Notes: generated from the sequence alone by a model not told the origin. A DNA stretch of 8,295 nt from Pseudomonadota bacterium (GCA_026710525.1 JAPOQT010000253.1:1-8295); one strand, 5' to 3'. Numbered from the stretch's first letter, positions 1 through 7,057 are shown. Numbers and translations are program-made.

Positions 1-57
1 AGAAAAAGAAGACTCATAGGAAAATAACGCTAAAATCCCTTTTTTGTAACGAGCCAT
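1..57 (-). CDS. actD: ActD N-terminus (partial), Alternative Complex III subunit
   Basis: Only the first 19 codons are inside the window, reading MARYKKGILALFSYESSFS; the gene runs off the left edge. It starts 32 bases after the actC stop on the same strand. That is where actD (DUF3341 family) sits in act operons, and ActD proteins begin with a short hydrophobic strand of the type 'G-I-L-A-L-F' after a few polar residues. ActD is a small membrane-anchored subunit without cofactors at the periplasmic side of ACIII. The start is uncertain. The ATG at 57 has a GGAG box 13 bases upstream, which is long. An in-frame TTG at 66 has the same box only 4 bases upstream, which is short. The identification rests mainly on position and is an inference from operon order plus a weak sequence match. 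Confidence 0.7.
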   Translation of the reverse strand, partial: MARYKKGILALFSYESSFS

Positions 58-89
58 ATTTTTCAATAATCTCCGAATAACTTATGGAT

Positions 90-1496
90 CTAACTGGACG
101 GACTTTTTTGATGATCTCTCCGATTCAGTTTCGGCATTACTAACTTCAACTCACTCATTGAGATAAAAGGAAAAAACTTGACAAAAATAAGAAACCACAT
201 AAAGAACCAGCCAAATGAACCTAATGTAATGGCAATTTCAATCAGTGATGGTTCATAATGTCCCCAAGAACCAGGAACGAAATCTTCAACCAAGGAAGAG
301 ACGATAATATTATATCTTTCAAACCACATGCCAACGTTAATGAGGACACAAATCACCATACTTAACCAAATGGTGTTTCTGACCTTTTTAGACCAGAATA
401 GGAGTGGGAAAATACAGTTACAAAAAACCATCACCCAAAAATAAAAAGAATAAGGCCCAAAAGCACGTAATTTGAAAATAGACCATTCGTAAAATGAACC
501 TGAATACCAAGCGACAAAAAATTCTATCCCATAGGCATAGCCAACAATAGATGATGTGAGGAGAGTAAGTTTGAGACACGCTTCAAGATGCTCTTTTTTA
601 ATGAGGTCTTCAAGACCAAACATGGCACGCACAGGCACTACCAGGGTATACACCATAGCACAACCTGAAAGAATAGCGCCGGCAACAAAATAAGGCGGAA
701 AAATGGTTGTATGCCAGCCTGGCTGCACTGACATCGCAAAATCCCATGACACAATTGAGTGGACCGAAATAACGAGGGGAGTGGCTAAGGCAGCAAGGAG
801 AGCATAACCTGCTTCATAGTGATGCCATTGTTTAACACTGCCGGTCCAACCAAATGATAACACCCCATACACAAATCGCCGCAACCCTTTGGTTCGGTCG
901 CGAAGAGATGCCAGATCTGGAACTAGGCCCATATACCAAAAGAGCAAGGATACCGTCAGGTAAGTACTGATGGCGACCACATCCCAAATCAAAGGTGATC
1001 GAAAATTTACCCAAAGATTATTCGTGTTTGGCAGCGGAGCCATCCAGTAGGCTGCAACATACACTCGACCGACATGAATTAGAGGAAATAATCCGGCTGT
1101 CATCACAGCAAACACGGTCATGGCTTCAGCAGAACGGTTAATCGAGTTCCGCCATTTAGCCCGAAAAAGAAAGAGTATAGCTGAAATCAGAGTGCCTGCG
1201 TGACCAATACCCACCCAGAAAACAAAGTTGGTAATATACACGCCCCAATAAACAGGGGAGTTAAGACCACTCATTCCCATGCCATAAACAATTTGTAATA
1301 CCCAGGCTACACCTCCCATGAGAGCGAGAGCTGCGGACACGGCTAAAGCGAAATAAAACGACTTATGAGGAGACGCAAGAACACCCCGAAGAACAGTGGG
1401 ATTAACATCTCTCATGGTTTTTTGCCATCCCTGAGTATTCGGACTTGAGGGCGATCCCACAGTTAAACTGGTATCAGAAGTCACATGAGCATCCAT
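90..1496 (-). CDS. actC: ActC, NrfD/PsrC-type quinol-binding membrane subunit of Alternative Complex III
   Basis: This 468-residue polytopic protein belongs to the NrfD/PsrC family. In ACIII it binds quinol at the periplasmic side and passes electrons to the Fe-S domain of ActB. After a soluble N-terminus of about 45 residues, ten hydrophobic segments can be traced near residues 47-73, 82-111, 122-146, 169-196, 227-256, 267-293, 302-332, 347-369, 374-400 and 416-447. Family signatures include W-V-G-I-G-H-A-G-T-L-I-S-A (94-106), the block S-V-H-S-I-V-S-W-D-F-A (244-254) followed by P-G-W-H-T-T-I-F-P-P-Y-F (259-270), and M-W-F-E-R-Y (390-395). Length is normal for ActC. It lies 41 bases after actB. 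No good Shine-Dalgarno precedes the ATG, but an in-frame TGA three codons upstream excludes a longer form; Met28 is the only plausible alternative start. Its companion ActF, a paralogue, would lie beyond the left edge. Confidence 0.95.
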   Translation of the reverse strand: MDAHVTSDTSLTVGSPSSPNTQGWQKTMRDVNPTVLRGVLASPHKSFYFALAVSAALALMGGVAWVLQIVYGMGMSGLNSPVYWGVYITNFVFWVGIGHAGTLISAILFLFRAKWRNSINRSAEAMTVFAVMTAGLFPLIHVGRVYVAAYWMAPLPNTNNLWVNFRSPLIWDVVAISTYLTVSLLFWYMGLVPDLASLRDRTKGLRRFVYGVLSFGWTGSVKQWHHYEAGYALLAALATPLVISVHSIVSWDFAMSVQPGWHTTIFPPYFVAGAILSGCAMVYTLVVPVRAMFGLEDLIKKEHLEACLKLTLLTSSIVGYAYGIEFFVAWYSGSFYEWSIFKLRAFGPYSFYFWVMVFCNCIFPLLFWSKKVRNTIWLSMVICVLINVGMWFERYNIIVSSLVEDFVPGSWGHYEPSLIEIAITLGSFGWFFMWFLIFVKFFPFISMSELKLVMPKLNRRDHQKSPSS

Positions 1497-1537
1497 AAAG
1501 ATTCAATCATTTACTAGTTATTGGTCCATATTTGCCG

Positions 1538-4500
1538 TTAGTGATGGTTAGACGTCGTATCAAATTCATCATCCACAACTTCAGCGAGATAAAAAACATT
1601 CGGTAAAGTCTTAATTCCATAGTGGCCATGATCAGGATCACCACCAAGCATGAGATAAGCCCTTTCATCACGTCGCAACCTTGTTACTTTAGATGTTGGT
1701 TCTTTGAGATTACCAAAGGTAATGGCCGATGTCGGACAGGTTTGCTCACAGGCTGTTTGCACATTTTTGGCTATGGTTTTCGGTAATCCTAAATCATGAG
1801 CTCTGGCTTTAGCATGATGTTTTGCTGCAGCCAAACGAGAGGCACAAAAATTACATTTTTCCATCACTCCTCTGGTTCGCACGGTGACATCAGGATTTAA
1901 GGCGCGAGGAGTACGATCGCGAGGTTTGCGCCCCATTTCACCAAATTTATGGGTCCACCAGTTAAAGCGACGGACCTTGTAAGGACAAGCGTTAGCGCAG
2001 TACCGTGTTCCCACACAACGGTTATAAGTCATGGTGTTGATCCCTTCAGGATCATGGGTTGTGGCAAACACTGGGCACACAGCTTCACACGGTGCATGAT
2101 TACATTGCTGACACATAACAGGCTGAAATGATACACCTGGCTCATCGACGTCACCATCAAAGTAGCGATCTAAACGAATCCAGAACATTTCACGACCAAG
2201 ATTCATTTGTTCTCGCCCAACCTGGGGAACATTGTTTTCCAGGGAGCACGCCACCATACAAGCGCCACAACCAGTACATTTGCCAAGATCAACACTCATG
2301 GACCATCGGTAATCAATTGTCGATGGTTCCCTGGTTTGACCAGTGATTTTTGATTGTTTCTGTTCGTTTTTATGCTGATGCATATATGTTTCAGGCTTAT
2401 CTAATGATGGATAGAGATCAGGCACATCATCAAGGTCTTTCACCTGACCAGCAGCTTTACGTTTTTTTATTTTACCCTCGAGTTTTGTCATGCCAACTTT
2501 TCGAAAGACATCCAGACGGTTAGCAATGTCATTATGTTTTTGCATGGCAGCAAGACGGTATTTGTCAGCGGTGAGAGTAACCGTGACTTCATCACCAGCC
2601 GTCACCGGTTCCTTCGATAAGGGATCAAGGCCATAACCCACCACATCAAGGGGGTTAATCCCAAGGTTATGGGCAATCGTATTACGCTCATCATTCACAC
2701 CACCACCCTGGGGAATGACAATAGCATCTCGAGCAACTCCTGGCATCGGAAACACAGCCACTTCTCGAGATACACTAGTACCCTGAGATGATTGTTTTAA
2801 GGTGATCCTAATGACATCGTTACGCTTAACCCCAAACTTGCGACAGGTGTGAGGATTAATAGCAGCAAAACTATCCCAAGCAATGGTACTCATAGAGTCA
2901 CCAATTTCTTGTAAAATAGGTAAATAGCTAAACCGACTATCTCCTAAACGATAGCTGTAAGGAGCGATGAGCTTTAATGAGCCTGTTGCTGGTGGCTGAT
3001 AACTAGGTAGTGATATGACATCGCTGAAATCCTGGAGATTATTGGCTAATCTTCTCTTAGCTAACTTACCAACCCAACCCCATCTCAGCACTGACTTAAT
3101 AAAAACGTCAAAGGAGACATTTTTGAGGAAGGATTGATACTTATTTTGCCATTTTTTTTGCAAATAAGCACGGTAGTCCTTATAGCCAAGTGATGCACCC
3201 CGAAAACTAGCTACCCACAACAACATATCTTCAGGTTGTCTTGTAGCGTAAAGTGGACGAACAGTCGGTTGTCGAATACTCAAAAGACCAGCTAATGCTT
3301 CGTTATCACCCCACGACTCAAGATAGTGATGACTTGGTAATTGAAATTTCGCATAATAATCAATAGGACAAGGTCTATTTTGGATCGATACCACCGTCTC
3401 CACGGATGTTAACAACTCGGACATACCCCATGATTCTGGTAAAGAACGAATAGGATCAGCGTTAATAAAGAAGATGACATCGTATTTGCTTGCTTGCTCT
3501 TTAAAGCGCAAAATATCACCATCTCCCACCGAACTCGGATGCCATCCTTCATCAAAACAAAGGATTTTTTCCTGATACGCACCACATAATTTATTACACA
3601 ACAGGGTCGCTAGCTGTAATTGGGTGGCCGTGTGATAATTAGCCTCTACTCCACCACTAAGAATACATGATGGCTTCATTAACAGTTCATCGCTAACCTG
3701 ACCTAGAGCTTTTAGTTGCTCTTGGGTGAACATGGTTTTATAACTATCTAAGTTTTCTTTTGCTGATGAGATTATCTTTTGAGCTAACAAAAAATCAGGA
3801 TCTTGTTGGGTTATTTTACCTTGTTGAACAACCTTGTTTGCTAAGGATTCTAGGAGAAGGATCACCAGGGCTAATTCTGATGCCACTGGAATAGTAAAAC
3901 GTTTATCTGCCTTAGATCCTGTAATGGTTAAGGCGGACTCAAACTGAATAAACTTACCTTTGTTACCTGATACCTGATAACTCAATCCCTCGCTAAAGCC
4001 ACGACCTTGATAAACAGGGGAAACACCAGTGGTTAAAAAGTCACTACTCACCCCGACAACAAAACGAGCTTTACTGAGTTGCACCCTTGGCACGCCATCA
4101 ACTTGCCAAGCGAGTTGGTGAGCTTTTGCCACAGCACTCTGGAGGTTATTTGGTTCCCAACGATAAAGATCAGCCGACGATGCTCCCATCTTCTTAAGAA
4201 AATCGAGATAAAATTCACGGTTATGAGGAGATAAAGCCCCCGTAAATATGGCCACTTGCGACGTGGTTTTCAGGGCGAGGCCAATCCGCTCAAGGGCATC
4301 ATCCCAGGAAGTACTTAGCCAACGACCACTAGACTTCATCATCGGATGCTTCGGTCTTTCAGGATGGTATAAGCCCTGAATTGATGCCTGACCTACAGCA
4401 CACAATGCTCCCGTATTCACTGGGTGTTTTTTCCAACCCTCGAGTTTTATGGGACGACCATCTTTCGTTTTAACTTCCACACCACAGCCAGCAGAGCACT

Positions 4501-4873
4501 CGCCACATGTGGTGGCATATTTCTTAGCGATTCCAGGAACATGATCAACAGGTTGTTTTGTCGTCGGAATAATATGTTCCACTGGTCTCGGTATGCAGGC
4601 ACTAGCACCCACCAGCGCTGACATAGAAAACAGCTTCATAAATTCTCGACGGTCAAGAGCAAAGGATGTCTCTGATGAACCACTGGATTCACCTAACACG
4701 TCATCATCGACGGTTAGCTCTGGCATCACTTCTTCAACAGCAGCGTAATAAGAACCAGCCACCATACTTTTAGCTGGTGCCTCGAAAGGCATATCCTCAC
4801 CAATAAAAACTTCTTCAGTAACTAACCGAGTATTTGATGAGTCACTCTGGATATCAGTCTTACTTTCTTTCAT
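1538..4873 (-). CDS. actB: ActB, molybdopterin-oxidoreductase-like/Fe-S fusion subunit of Alternative Complex III
   Basis: This 1111-residue periplasmic electron-transfer subunit has two domains. The N-terminus is an acidic stretch of about 73 residues, then D-R-R-E-F-M-K-L-F (74-82), a twin-arginine signal, then a lipobox A-S-A-C ending at Cys93. Export by Tat with lipid anchoring is therefore likely. Domain B1 (about 115-770) resembles the catalytic subunit of DMSO-reductase-family enzymes. I see no convincing Mo-ligand motif, in keeping with known ActB proteins, which lack the cofactor. It does keep C123-x2-C126-x3-C130 and C158, an Fe-S motif. Domain B2 (about 855-1100) is PsrB/NrfC-like with four cysteine groups: 866/869/872/876; 921/924/929/933; 953/959/963, where Thr956 replaces one cysteine as in the [3Fe-4S] site of ActB; and 1007/1010/1042/1046. 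The ATG has AAGG five bases upstream. Fusion of the two domains and the flanking actA and actC make ActB certain enough over polysulfide or formate enzymes. Confidence 0.95.
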   Translation of the reverse strand: MKESKTDIQSDSSNTRLVTEEVFIGEDMPFEAPAKSMVAGSYYAAVEEVMPELTVDDDVLGESSGSSETSFALDRREFMKLFSMSALVGASACIPRPVEHIIPTTKQPVDHVPGIAKKYATTCGECSAGCGVEVKTKDGRPIKLEGWKKHPVNTGALCAVGQASIQGLYHPERPKHPMMKSSGRWLSTSWDDALERIGLALKTTSQVAIFTGALSPHNREFYLDFLKKMGASSADLYRWEPNNLQSAVAKAHQLAWQVDGVPRVQLSKARFVVGVSSDFLTTGVSPVYQGRGFSEGLSYQVSGNKGKFIQFESALTITGSKADKRFTIPVASELALVILLLESLANKVVQQGKITQQDPDFLLAQKIISSAKENLDSYKTMFTQEQLKALGQVSDELLMKPSCILSGGVEANYHTATQLQLATLLCNKLCGAYQEKILCFDEGWHPSSVGDGDILRFKEQASKYDVIFFINADPIRSLPESWGMSELLTSVETVVSIQNRPCPIDYYAKFQLPSHHYLESWGDNEALAGLLSIRQPTVRPLYATRQPEDMLLWVASFRGASLGYKDYRAYLQKKWQNKYQSFLKNVSFDVFIKSVLRWGWVGKLAKRRLANNLQDFSDVISLPSYQPPATGSLKLIAPYSYRLGDSRFSYLPILQEIGDSMSTIAWDSFAAINPHTCRKFGVKRNDVIRITLKQSSQGTSVSREVAVFPMPGVARDAIVIPQGGGVNDERNTIAHNLGINPLDVVGYGLDPLSKEPVTAGDEVTVTLTADKYRLAAMQKHNDIANRLDVFRKVGMTKLEGKIKKRKAAGQVKDLDDVPDLYPSLDKPETYMHQHKNEQKQSKITGQTREPSTIDYRWSMSVDLGKCTGCGACMVACSLENNVPQVGREQMNLGREMFWIRLDRYFDGDVDEPGVSFQPVMCQQCNHAPCEAVCPVFATTHDPEGINTMTYNRCVGTRYCANACPYKVRRFNWWTHKFGEMGRKPRDRTPRALNPDVTVRTRGVMEKCNFCASRLAAAKHHAKARAHDLGLPKTIAKNVQTACEQTCPTSAITFGNLKEPTSKVTRLRRDERAYLMLGGDPDHGHYGIKTLPNVFYLAEVVDDEFDTTSNHH

Positions 4874-4907
4874 TAAAACCTTTAACTATCTTAATAAGAT
4901 CCATCAT
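4860..4907 (-). CDS. possible 15-codon leader ORF overlapping the actB start
   Basis: A short frame reads MMDLIKIVKGFNERK and stops with TAA inside actB, overlapping the actB start by 14 bases in another frame. It is preceded by AAAGGGG five bases before its first ATG, a better Shine-Dalgarno than that of actB itself (AAGG). Ribosomes loading here would finish just past the actB ATG and could re-initiate there, so translational coupling is a reasonable inference. The peptide shows no attenuation-type codon run and no recognised family. It may equally be a chance frame; the strong ribosome binding site is the only real support. Confidence 0.35.
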   Translation of the reverse strand: MMDLIKIVKGFNERK

Positions 4908-4910
4908 TGA

Positions 4911-4919
4911 GTCCCCTTT
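4911..4919 (-). promoter_or_regulatory. strong Shine-Dalgarno in the actA-actB gap
   Basis: The minus strand reads AAAGGGGAC here. It is too far from the actB ATG (about 40 bases) to serve it directly. It is well placed, with the G-run five bases away, for the ATG at 4907 of the short leader ORF. The actB ATG has its own weaker AAGG at about 4879-4882. Confidence 0.4.
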
Positions 4920-4981
4920 CTTGAATGAAAACTCATACTCGCCCAAGTCATCTAGGAGTCCAAAACATATCTCAATTCATC

Positions 4982-5536
4982 TCAATAATGGCATGTTTGA
5001 CAACTAATCGACGCATTATTTTCCTTATGACAACCAATACACCAGCCCATCTGTAGTGGTGCCCACTGTCCGACTTTAGCCATTGTTTTTACCGGTCCGT
5101 GACAACTTTCACAACTCACACCTGCAATCACATGCATTTGGTGAGTAAACCGGACGTGATGGGGAAGATCATGAACCCTCACCCAAGCAATAGGTTCTTT
5201 TTTGTTATATTTTTCCGTGAGCCATTTAATAGGTTCTTTATCAACAGCCACCACCTTATGACAGCCCATACAAAGTTCTGTCGAAGGAATAACAGCCGAA
5301 GCTGATCGTCTAGCGCCATTATGACAGTATTCGCAAGCGATCTGACGGTCGCCAGCATGAACCTTATGACTAAATGGTATCGGTTGATTAGGCTCATAGC
5401 CAGCTACAAGACCATTTTGGGTAGAGTCATCCACCGTATCCCCAGGTGTCCACATCCACCAGCCATATACCTGAGAGCTTAACAAACAAACAAGCAAAGC
5501 CTCAATAACTACAAAATAGAGAGCTCTATGACTCAT
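4982..5536 (-). CDS. actA: ActA, pentahaem cytochrome c subunit of Alternative Complex III
   Basis: This 184-residue cytochrome is anchored by an N-terminal hydrophobic segment (about residues 6-28) and exposed to the periplasm. It carries five CXXCH haem-binding motifs at residues 68-72, 89-93, 142-146, 166-170 and 179-183. The spacing and the text between them are typical of ActA: F-S-H-K-V-H-A-G before haem 1, W-V-R-V-H-D-L-P (118-125), F-T-H-Q-M-H-V-I-A-G-V before haem 3, L-Q-M-G-W before haem 4, and a terminal C-H-Y. The extra histidines are likely distal haem ligands. ActA takes electrons from the ActB Fe-S chain and hands them to a soluble cytochrome or an oxidase. The start is limited by an in-frame TAG two codons upstream. 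Only a weak AGG lies about 14 bases ahead, so translation may depend on the short upstream frame. actB follows after 108 bases. Confidence 0.95.
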   Translation of the reverse strand: MSHRALYFVVIEALLVCLLSSQVYGWWMWTPGDTVDDSTQNGLVAGYEPNQPIPFSHKVHAGDRQIACEYCHNGARRSASAVIPSTELCMGCHKVVAVDKEPIKWLTEKYNKKEPIAWVRVHDLPHHVRFTHQMHVIAGVSCESCHGPVKTMAKVGQWAPLQMGWCIGCHKENNASISCQTCHY

Positions 5537-5577
5537 AAACTATAGCCAACCTGGATGTTCACCAATATCAGATTCAT
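5533..5577 (-). CDS. possible 14-codon leader ORF overlapping the actA start
   Basis: A short frame reads MNLILVNIQVGYSL and ends with a TGA that overlaps the actA ATG as ATGA, the usual geometry for coupled re-initiation. Its own ribosome binding site is poor: an AGG sits one base from the ATG. It is listed because actA has almost no Shine-Dalgarno of its own and because a comparable short frame overlaps actB. It could be a chance frame. Confidence 0.25.
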   Translation of the reverse strand: MNLILVNIQVGYSL

Positions 5578-5620
5578 ACCTAAATCAAATCAATCACTAG
5601 CTCATTATCCGTATGCCTTA

Positions 5621-5649
5621 ATAATATTCAAGTCAATAAAAACATACAA
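5621..5649 (-). promoter_or_regulatory. candidate sigma-70-type promoter for the act operon
   Basis: On the minus strand TTGTAT (5649-5644) and TATTAT (5626-5621) are separated by 17 bases. The -10 matches the consensus at five of six positions and the -35 at three. It lies between the intrinsic terminator at 5674-5704 and actA, where an operon promoter is expected, and would give a leader of about 78 bases. A second -35-like TTGACT (5636-5631) has only a poor -10. The assignment is by inspection only. Confidence 0.35.
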
Positions 5650-5673
5650 GAAAAAGTGTCATCATTAACTGGG

Positions 5674-5704
5674 CAATAAAAAATAGACGAGCAAACCCCT
5701 CGTC
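5674..5704 (-). terminator. intrinsic terminator upstream of the act operon
   Basis: On the minus strand a perfect 6-base-pair stem, GACGAG / CTCGTC, encloses a 7-base loop (GGGTTTG) and is followed at once by TATTTTTTATT. This ends transcription coming from the 314-residue gene, whose stop lies about 108 bases earlier, and separates it from actA. In the plus direction the stem is followed by A residues, so it acts on minus-strand transcripts only. Confidence 0.8.
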
Positions 5705-5811
5705 AAAAAAATAATTAGGATAAGTGTATCACAAACGATCACGATAGTCACTGTTAATATGAAATCAGATGAATCGCCAGTGAGATCACCTCTCGGTTGA
5801 GACTACCCTAT

Positions 5812-6756
5812 TCACTCACTTAACACCCTATTAACACTAAAATACTGTTGCCAAAGAGTATCAGAGATAAATAGTGCCCCAAAAACACCAGCAACAACAT
5901 ACAATCCTTTGACTAGATGAGAATGGGGCATAAAAGCTTTTTTAAGGGTAAGTCCCGTCCATTCATGTGACTGGGATATGGTGAGCAAATGAAGGTGTTT
6001 ACGTGCTAAGCCTTGAGATCTCGTAAACACAAGCAAATCCACCTGGAGTGTTCTCGCTAGAACATCAATATATTCACCTGACAGCCAAGTATAATCCCGA
6101 GGAATAGGGTGATGAGAGGCATTTTGGAAAATAAGGAATCTTGCGCGATACTTTGGTGCCACCACGAGTCCCATAGCCTTTTCTGGATCTGTTTGCTCTG
6201 CCAGGAAAGCTCTGAGAAGATCACTCCAAGAATAGCCAACTCTATCGAGCTCCCTAAATGGATGCTTCACAAAAGTATCGATAGAAAAATCAAATTTTTC
6301 AGCGAGAAACTGTGCCAGCTCATCACTATAAATATGGGGCTTAACTTGTCCAGGAGACAAAGAAAAATGAATAGGCTCTGGAGTTTTTACCGGTAAATCA
6401 CGCTCAAGGAGTGCTTTTTGAGCAATACTTCTTCTTAACTTTTGTTGATCCATATGAGCTATAACGTTGAGAGCAGTACCCGTACCAAATGAAATAACAC
6501 CCACAGACCAGCCAGTATTTTTCGCTATGTGAACCAGCTCCGATCGGTATGTTAACCACTGATCTCTTGGCATATTGTCGGTGATACTATCGTCTTGCTG
6601 GGATTTATCACTGAGCTCAGTGCCAAGATTTTCTTTGCTAAAATTTGTCGATAGCTGGTATTCATCAACCGTCATACCACATGCAGCCAAAACTAACACG
6701 TGAGCTAGTAGAACGAAAATCTTGATGTTACTTATGTAGTCTTCATTATCTGCCAT
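5812..6756 (-). CDS. unrecognised putative lipoprotein, 314 residues
   Basis: I do not recognise this family. The N-terminus has a hydrophobic core (about 13-24) ending in L-A-A-C with Cys26, a good lipobox. However, the residues before it (MADNEDYISNIK) are acidic with a single lysine, which is unusual for a signal peptide. A low-complexity polar stretch rich in D, S and Q follows (about 33-62). Residues 82-100 (Gly-rich, hydrophobic) and 281-303 (near the C-terminus) could be membrane-associated helices. The middle (about 105-280) looks like a mixed alpha/beta globular domain with several His residues and no motif I can name. Cys26 is the only cysteine. The start is well supported: AGGAG lies seven bases before the ATG. 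It is bounded by a candidate promoter upstream and an intrinsic terminator downstream, so it is probably transcribed alone. Nothing links it to ACIII beyond adjacency. Confidence 0.8.
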   Translation of the reverse strand: MADNEDYISNIKIFVLLAHVLVLAACGMTVDEYQLSTNFSKENLGTELSDKSQQDDSITDNMPRDQWLTYRSELVHIAKNTGWSVGVISFGTGTALNVIAHMDQQKLRRSIAQKALLERDLPVKTPEPIHFSLSPGQVKPHIYSDELAQFLAEKFDFSIDTFVKHPFRELDRVGYSWSDLLRAFLAEQTDPEKAMGLVVAPKYRARFLIFQNASHHPIPRDYTWLSGEYIDVLARTLQVDLLVFTRSQGLARKHLHLLTISQSHEWTGLTLKKAFMPHSHLVKGLYVVAGVFGALFISDTLWQQYFSVNRVLSE

Positions 6757-6763
6757 ACAATAG

Positions 6764-6768
6764 CTCCT
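6764..6768 (-). promoter_or_regulatory. Shine-Dalgarno of the putative lipoprotein gene
   Basis: AGGAG on the minus strand ends seven bases before the ATG at 6756. It is the strongest ribosome binding site directly upstream of a gene in this window. It decides the start codon even though the resulting N-terminus is unusually acidic for a signal peptide. Confidence 0.75.
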
Positions 6769-6887
6769 GTCATTAATATTAGATAGAACGGGCAGTCACC
6801 CCACTTAACAGTCTATGACTTATCAAAAAATAAAAAAATCAAACGGTCCTTTTTACTAGGATTCACGAAAATCACGGCGTAGATTTT

Positions 6888-6916
6888 ACTATAAAATATA
6901 ATAAATAACGACCCAA
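6888..6916 (-). promoter_or_regulatory. candidate sigma-70-type promoter for the putative lipoprotein gene
   Basis: On the minus strand TTGGGT (6916-6911) and TATAGT (6893-6888) are spaced 17 bases apart. The -10 matches the consensus at five of six positions, the -35 at three. It would start transcription near 6881 and leave a leader of about 125 bases. The inverted repeat 6923-6988 lies just upstream of the -35, where an activator or repressor could sit. Confidence 0.4.
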
Positions 6917-6922
6917 TTATTT

Positions 6923-6988
6923 TGACGGCTGTTGTCTAGCAGTTTAATCGCAAAATCTGCCTTTACACTCAACAACAGACAGCCGTCA
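6923..6988. repeat. 10-bp perfect inverted repeat with inner hairpin
   Basis: TGACGGCTGT (6923-6932) and ACAGCCGTCA (6979-6988) are exact inverse complements. An alternative pairing extends the stem to 13 pairs (TGACGGC plus TGTTGT) with a four-base bulge. Inside, GCAG (6939-6942) and CTGC (6957-6960) can form a second, smaller stem, helped by a neighbouring TTT/AAA match. There is no T-run on either side, so it is not a terminator, and no matching target-site duplication flanks it. It may be a protein-binding site upstream of the candidate promoter or a structured RNA in the dapF 3' region. Confidence 0.6.
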
Positions 6989-7009
6989 GCTAGAATTCAG
7001 GGAGAGGGC

Positions 7010-7053
7010 AACCTGGTTGATATACTCTGCTAAGTGACATGACTACCCAGGTT
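7010..7053. repeat. 7-bp inverted repeat with 30-base loop
   Basis: AACCTGG (7010-7016) and CCAGGTT (7047-7053) are perfect inverse complements. No T-tract follows on the minus strand, so termination is not supported. It stands next to two other inverted repeats downstream of dapF. Confidence 0.45.
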
Positions 7054-7057
7054 AATA

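Noticed and set aside
832..1014. Minus-strand open frame inside actC
   Set aside because: It is a shadow in another frame of a well-defined ten-helix membrane protein.
2128..2346. Plus-strand open frames opposite actB (also 1949-2131 and 4424-4621)
   Set aside because: They mirror the cysteine-rich and signal regions of actB, show no protein-like pattern and have no convincing ribosome binding site.
1538..4873. Polysulfide reductase, formate dehydrogenase or Qrc complex instead of ACIII
   Set aside because: The catalytic-like and Fe-S domains are fused in one chain, the cytochrome has five haems with ActA-type spacing, one Fe-S site has the Thr-for-Cys change of ActB, and an ActD-like start follows actC. 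Qrc has separate B and C subunits and a larger multihaem cytochrome.
5099..5397. Open frames in both directions within actA
   Set aside because: They are off-frame shadows of the haem-motif coding sequence, and the actA frame is certain from five CXXCH motifs.
5781..5804. Mutually exclusive small hairpins (TCTC/GAGA pairs) just after the lipoprotein gene, as a riboswitch
   Set aside because: The stems are only four pairs, match no riboswitch class I know, and precede a terminator rather than a regulated gene.
5805..5832. Direct repeat ACCCTATT around the stop of the lipoprotein gene
   Set aside because: Two 8-base copies spaced 20 bases apart are within chance for A+T-rich sequence and have no clear role.
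6057..6396. Off-frame open frames within the lipoprotein gene (6057-6239 minus, 6109-6396 plus)
   Set aside because: The main frame has a strong ribosome binding site and spans the whole region; the alternatives have no start signals of their own.
6923..6988. Miniature transposable element with terminal inverted repeats
   Set aside because: The flanking bases show no target-site duplication, and the unit of 66 bases contains nothing else typical of such elements.
6923..6994. RNA pseudoknot formed by the 10-bp stem plus TCTAGC (6935-6940) and GCTAGA (6989-6994)
   Set aside because: The two stems cross, but no bases separate ACAGCCGTCA from GCTAGA, so the connecting loop cannot span a 10-bp helix. 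The TCTAGC match is more likely chance.
7010..7053. Intrinsic terminator for dapF
   Set aside because: The stem is real, but the loop is 30 bases and no T-run follows on the minus strand.
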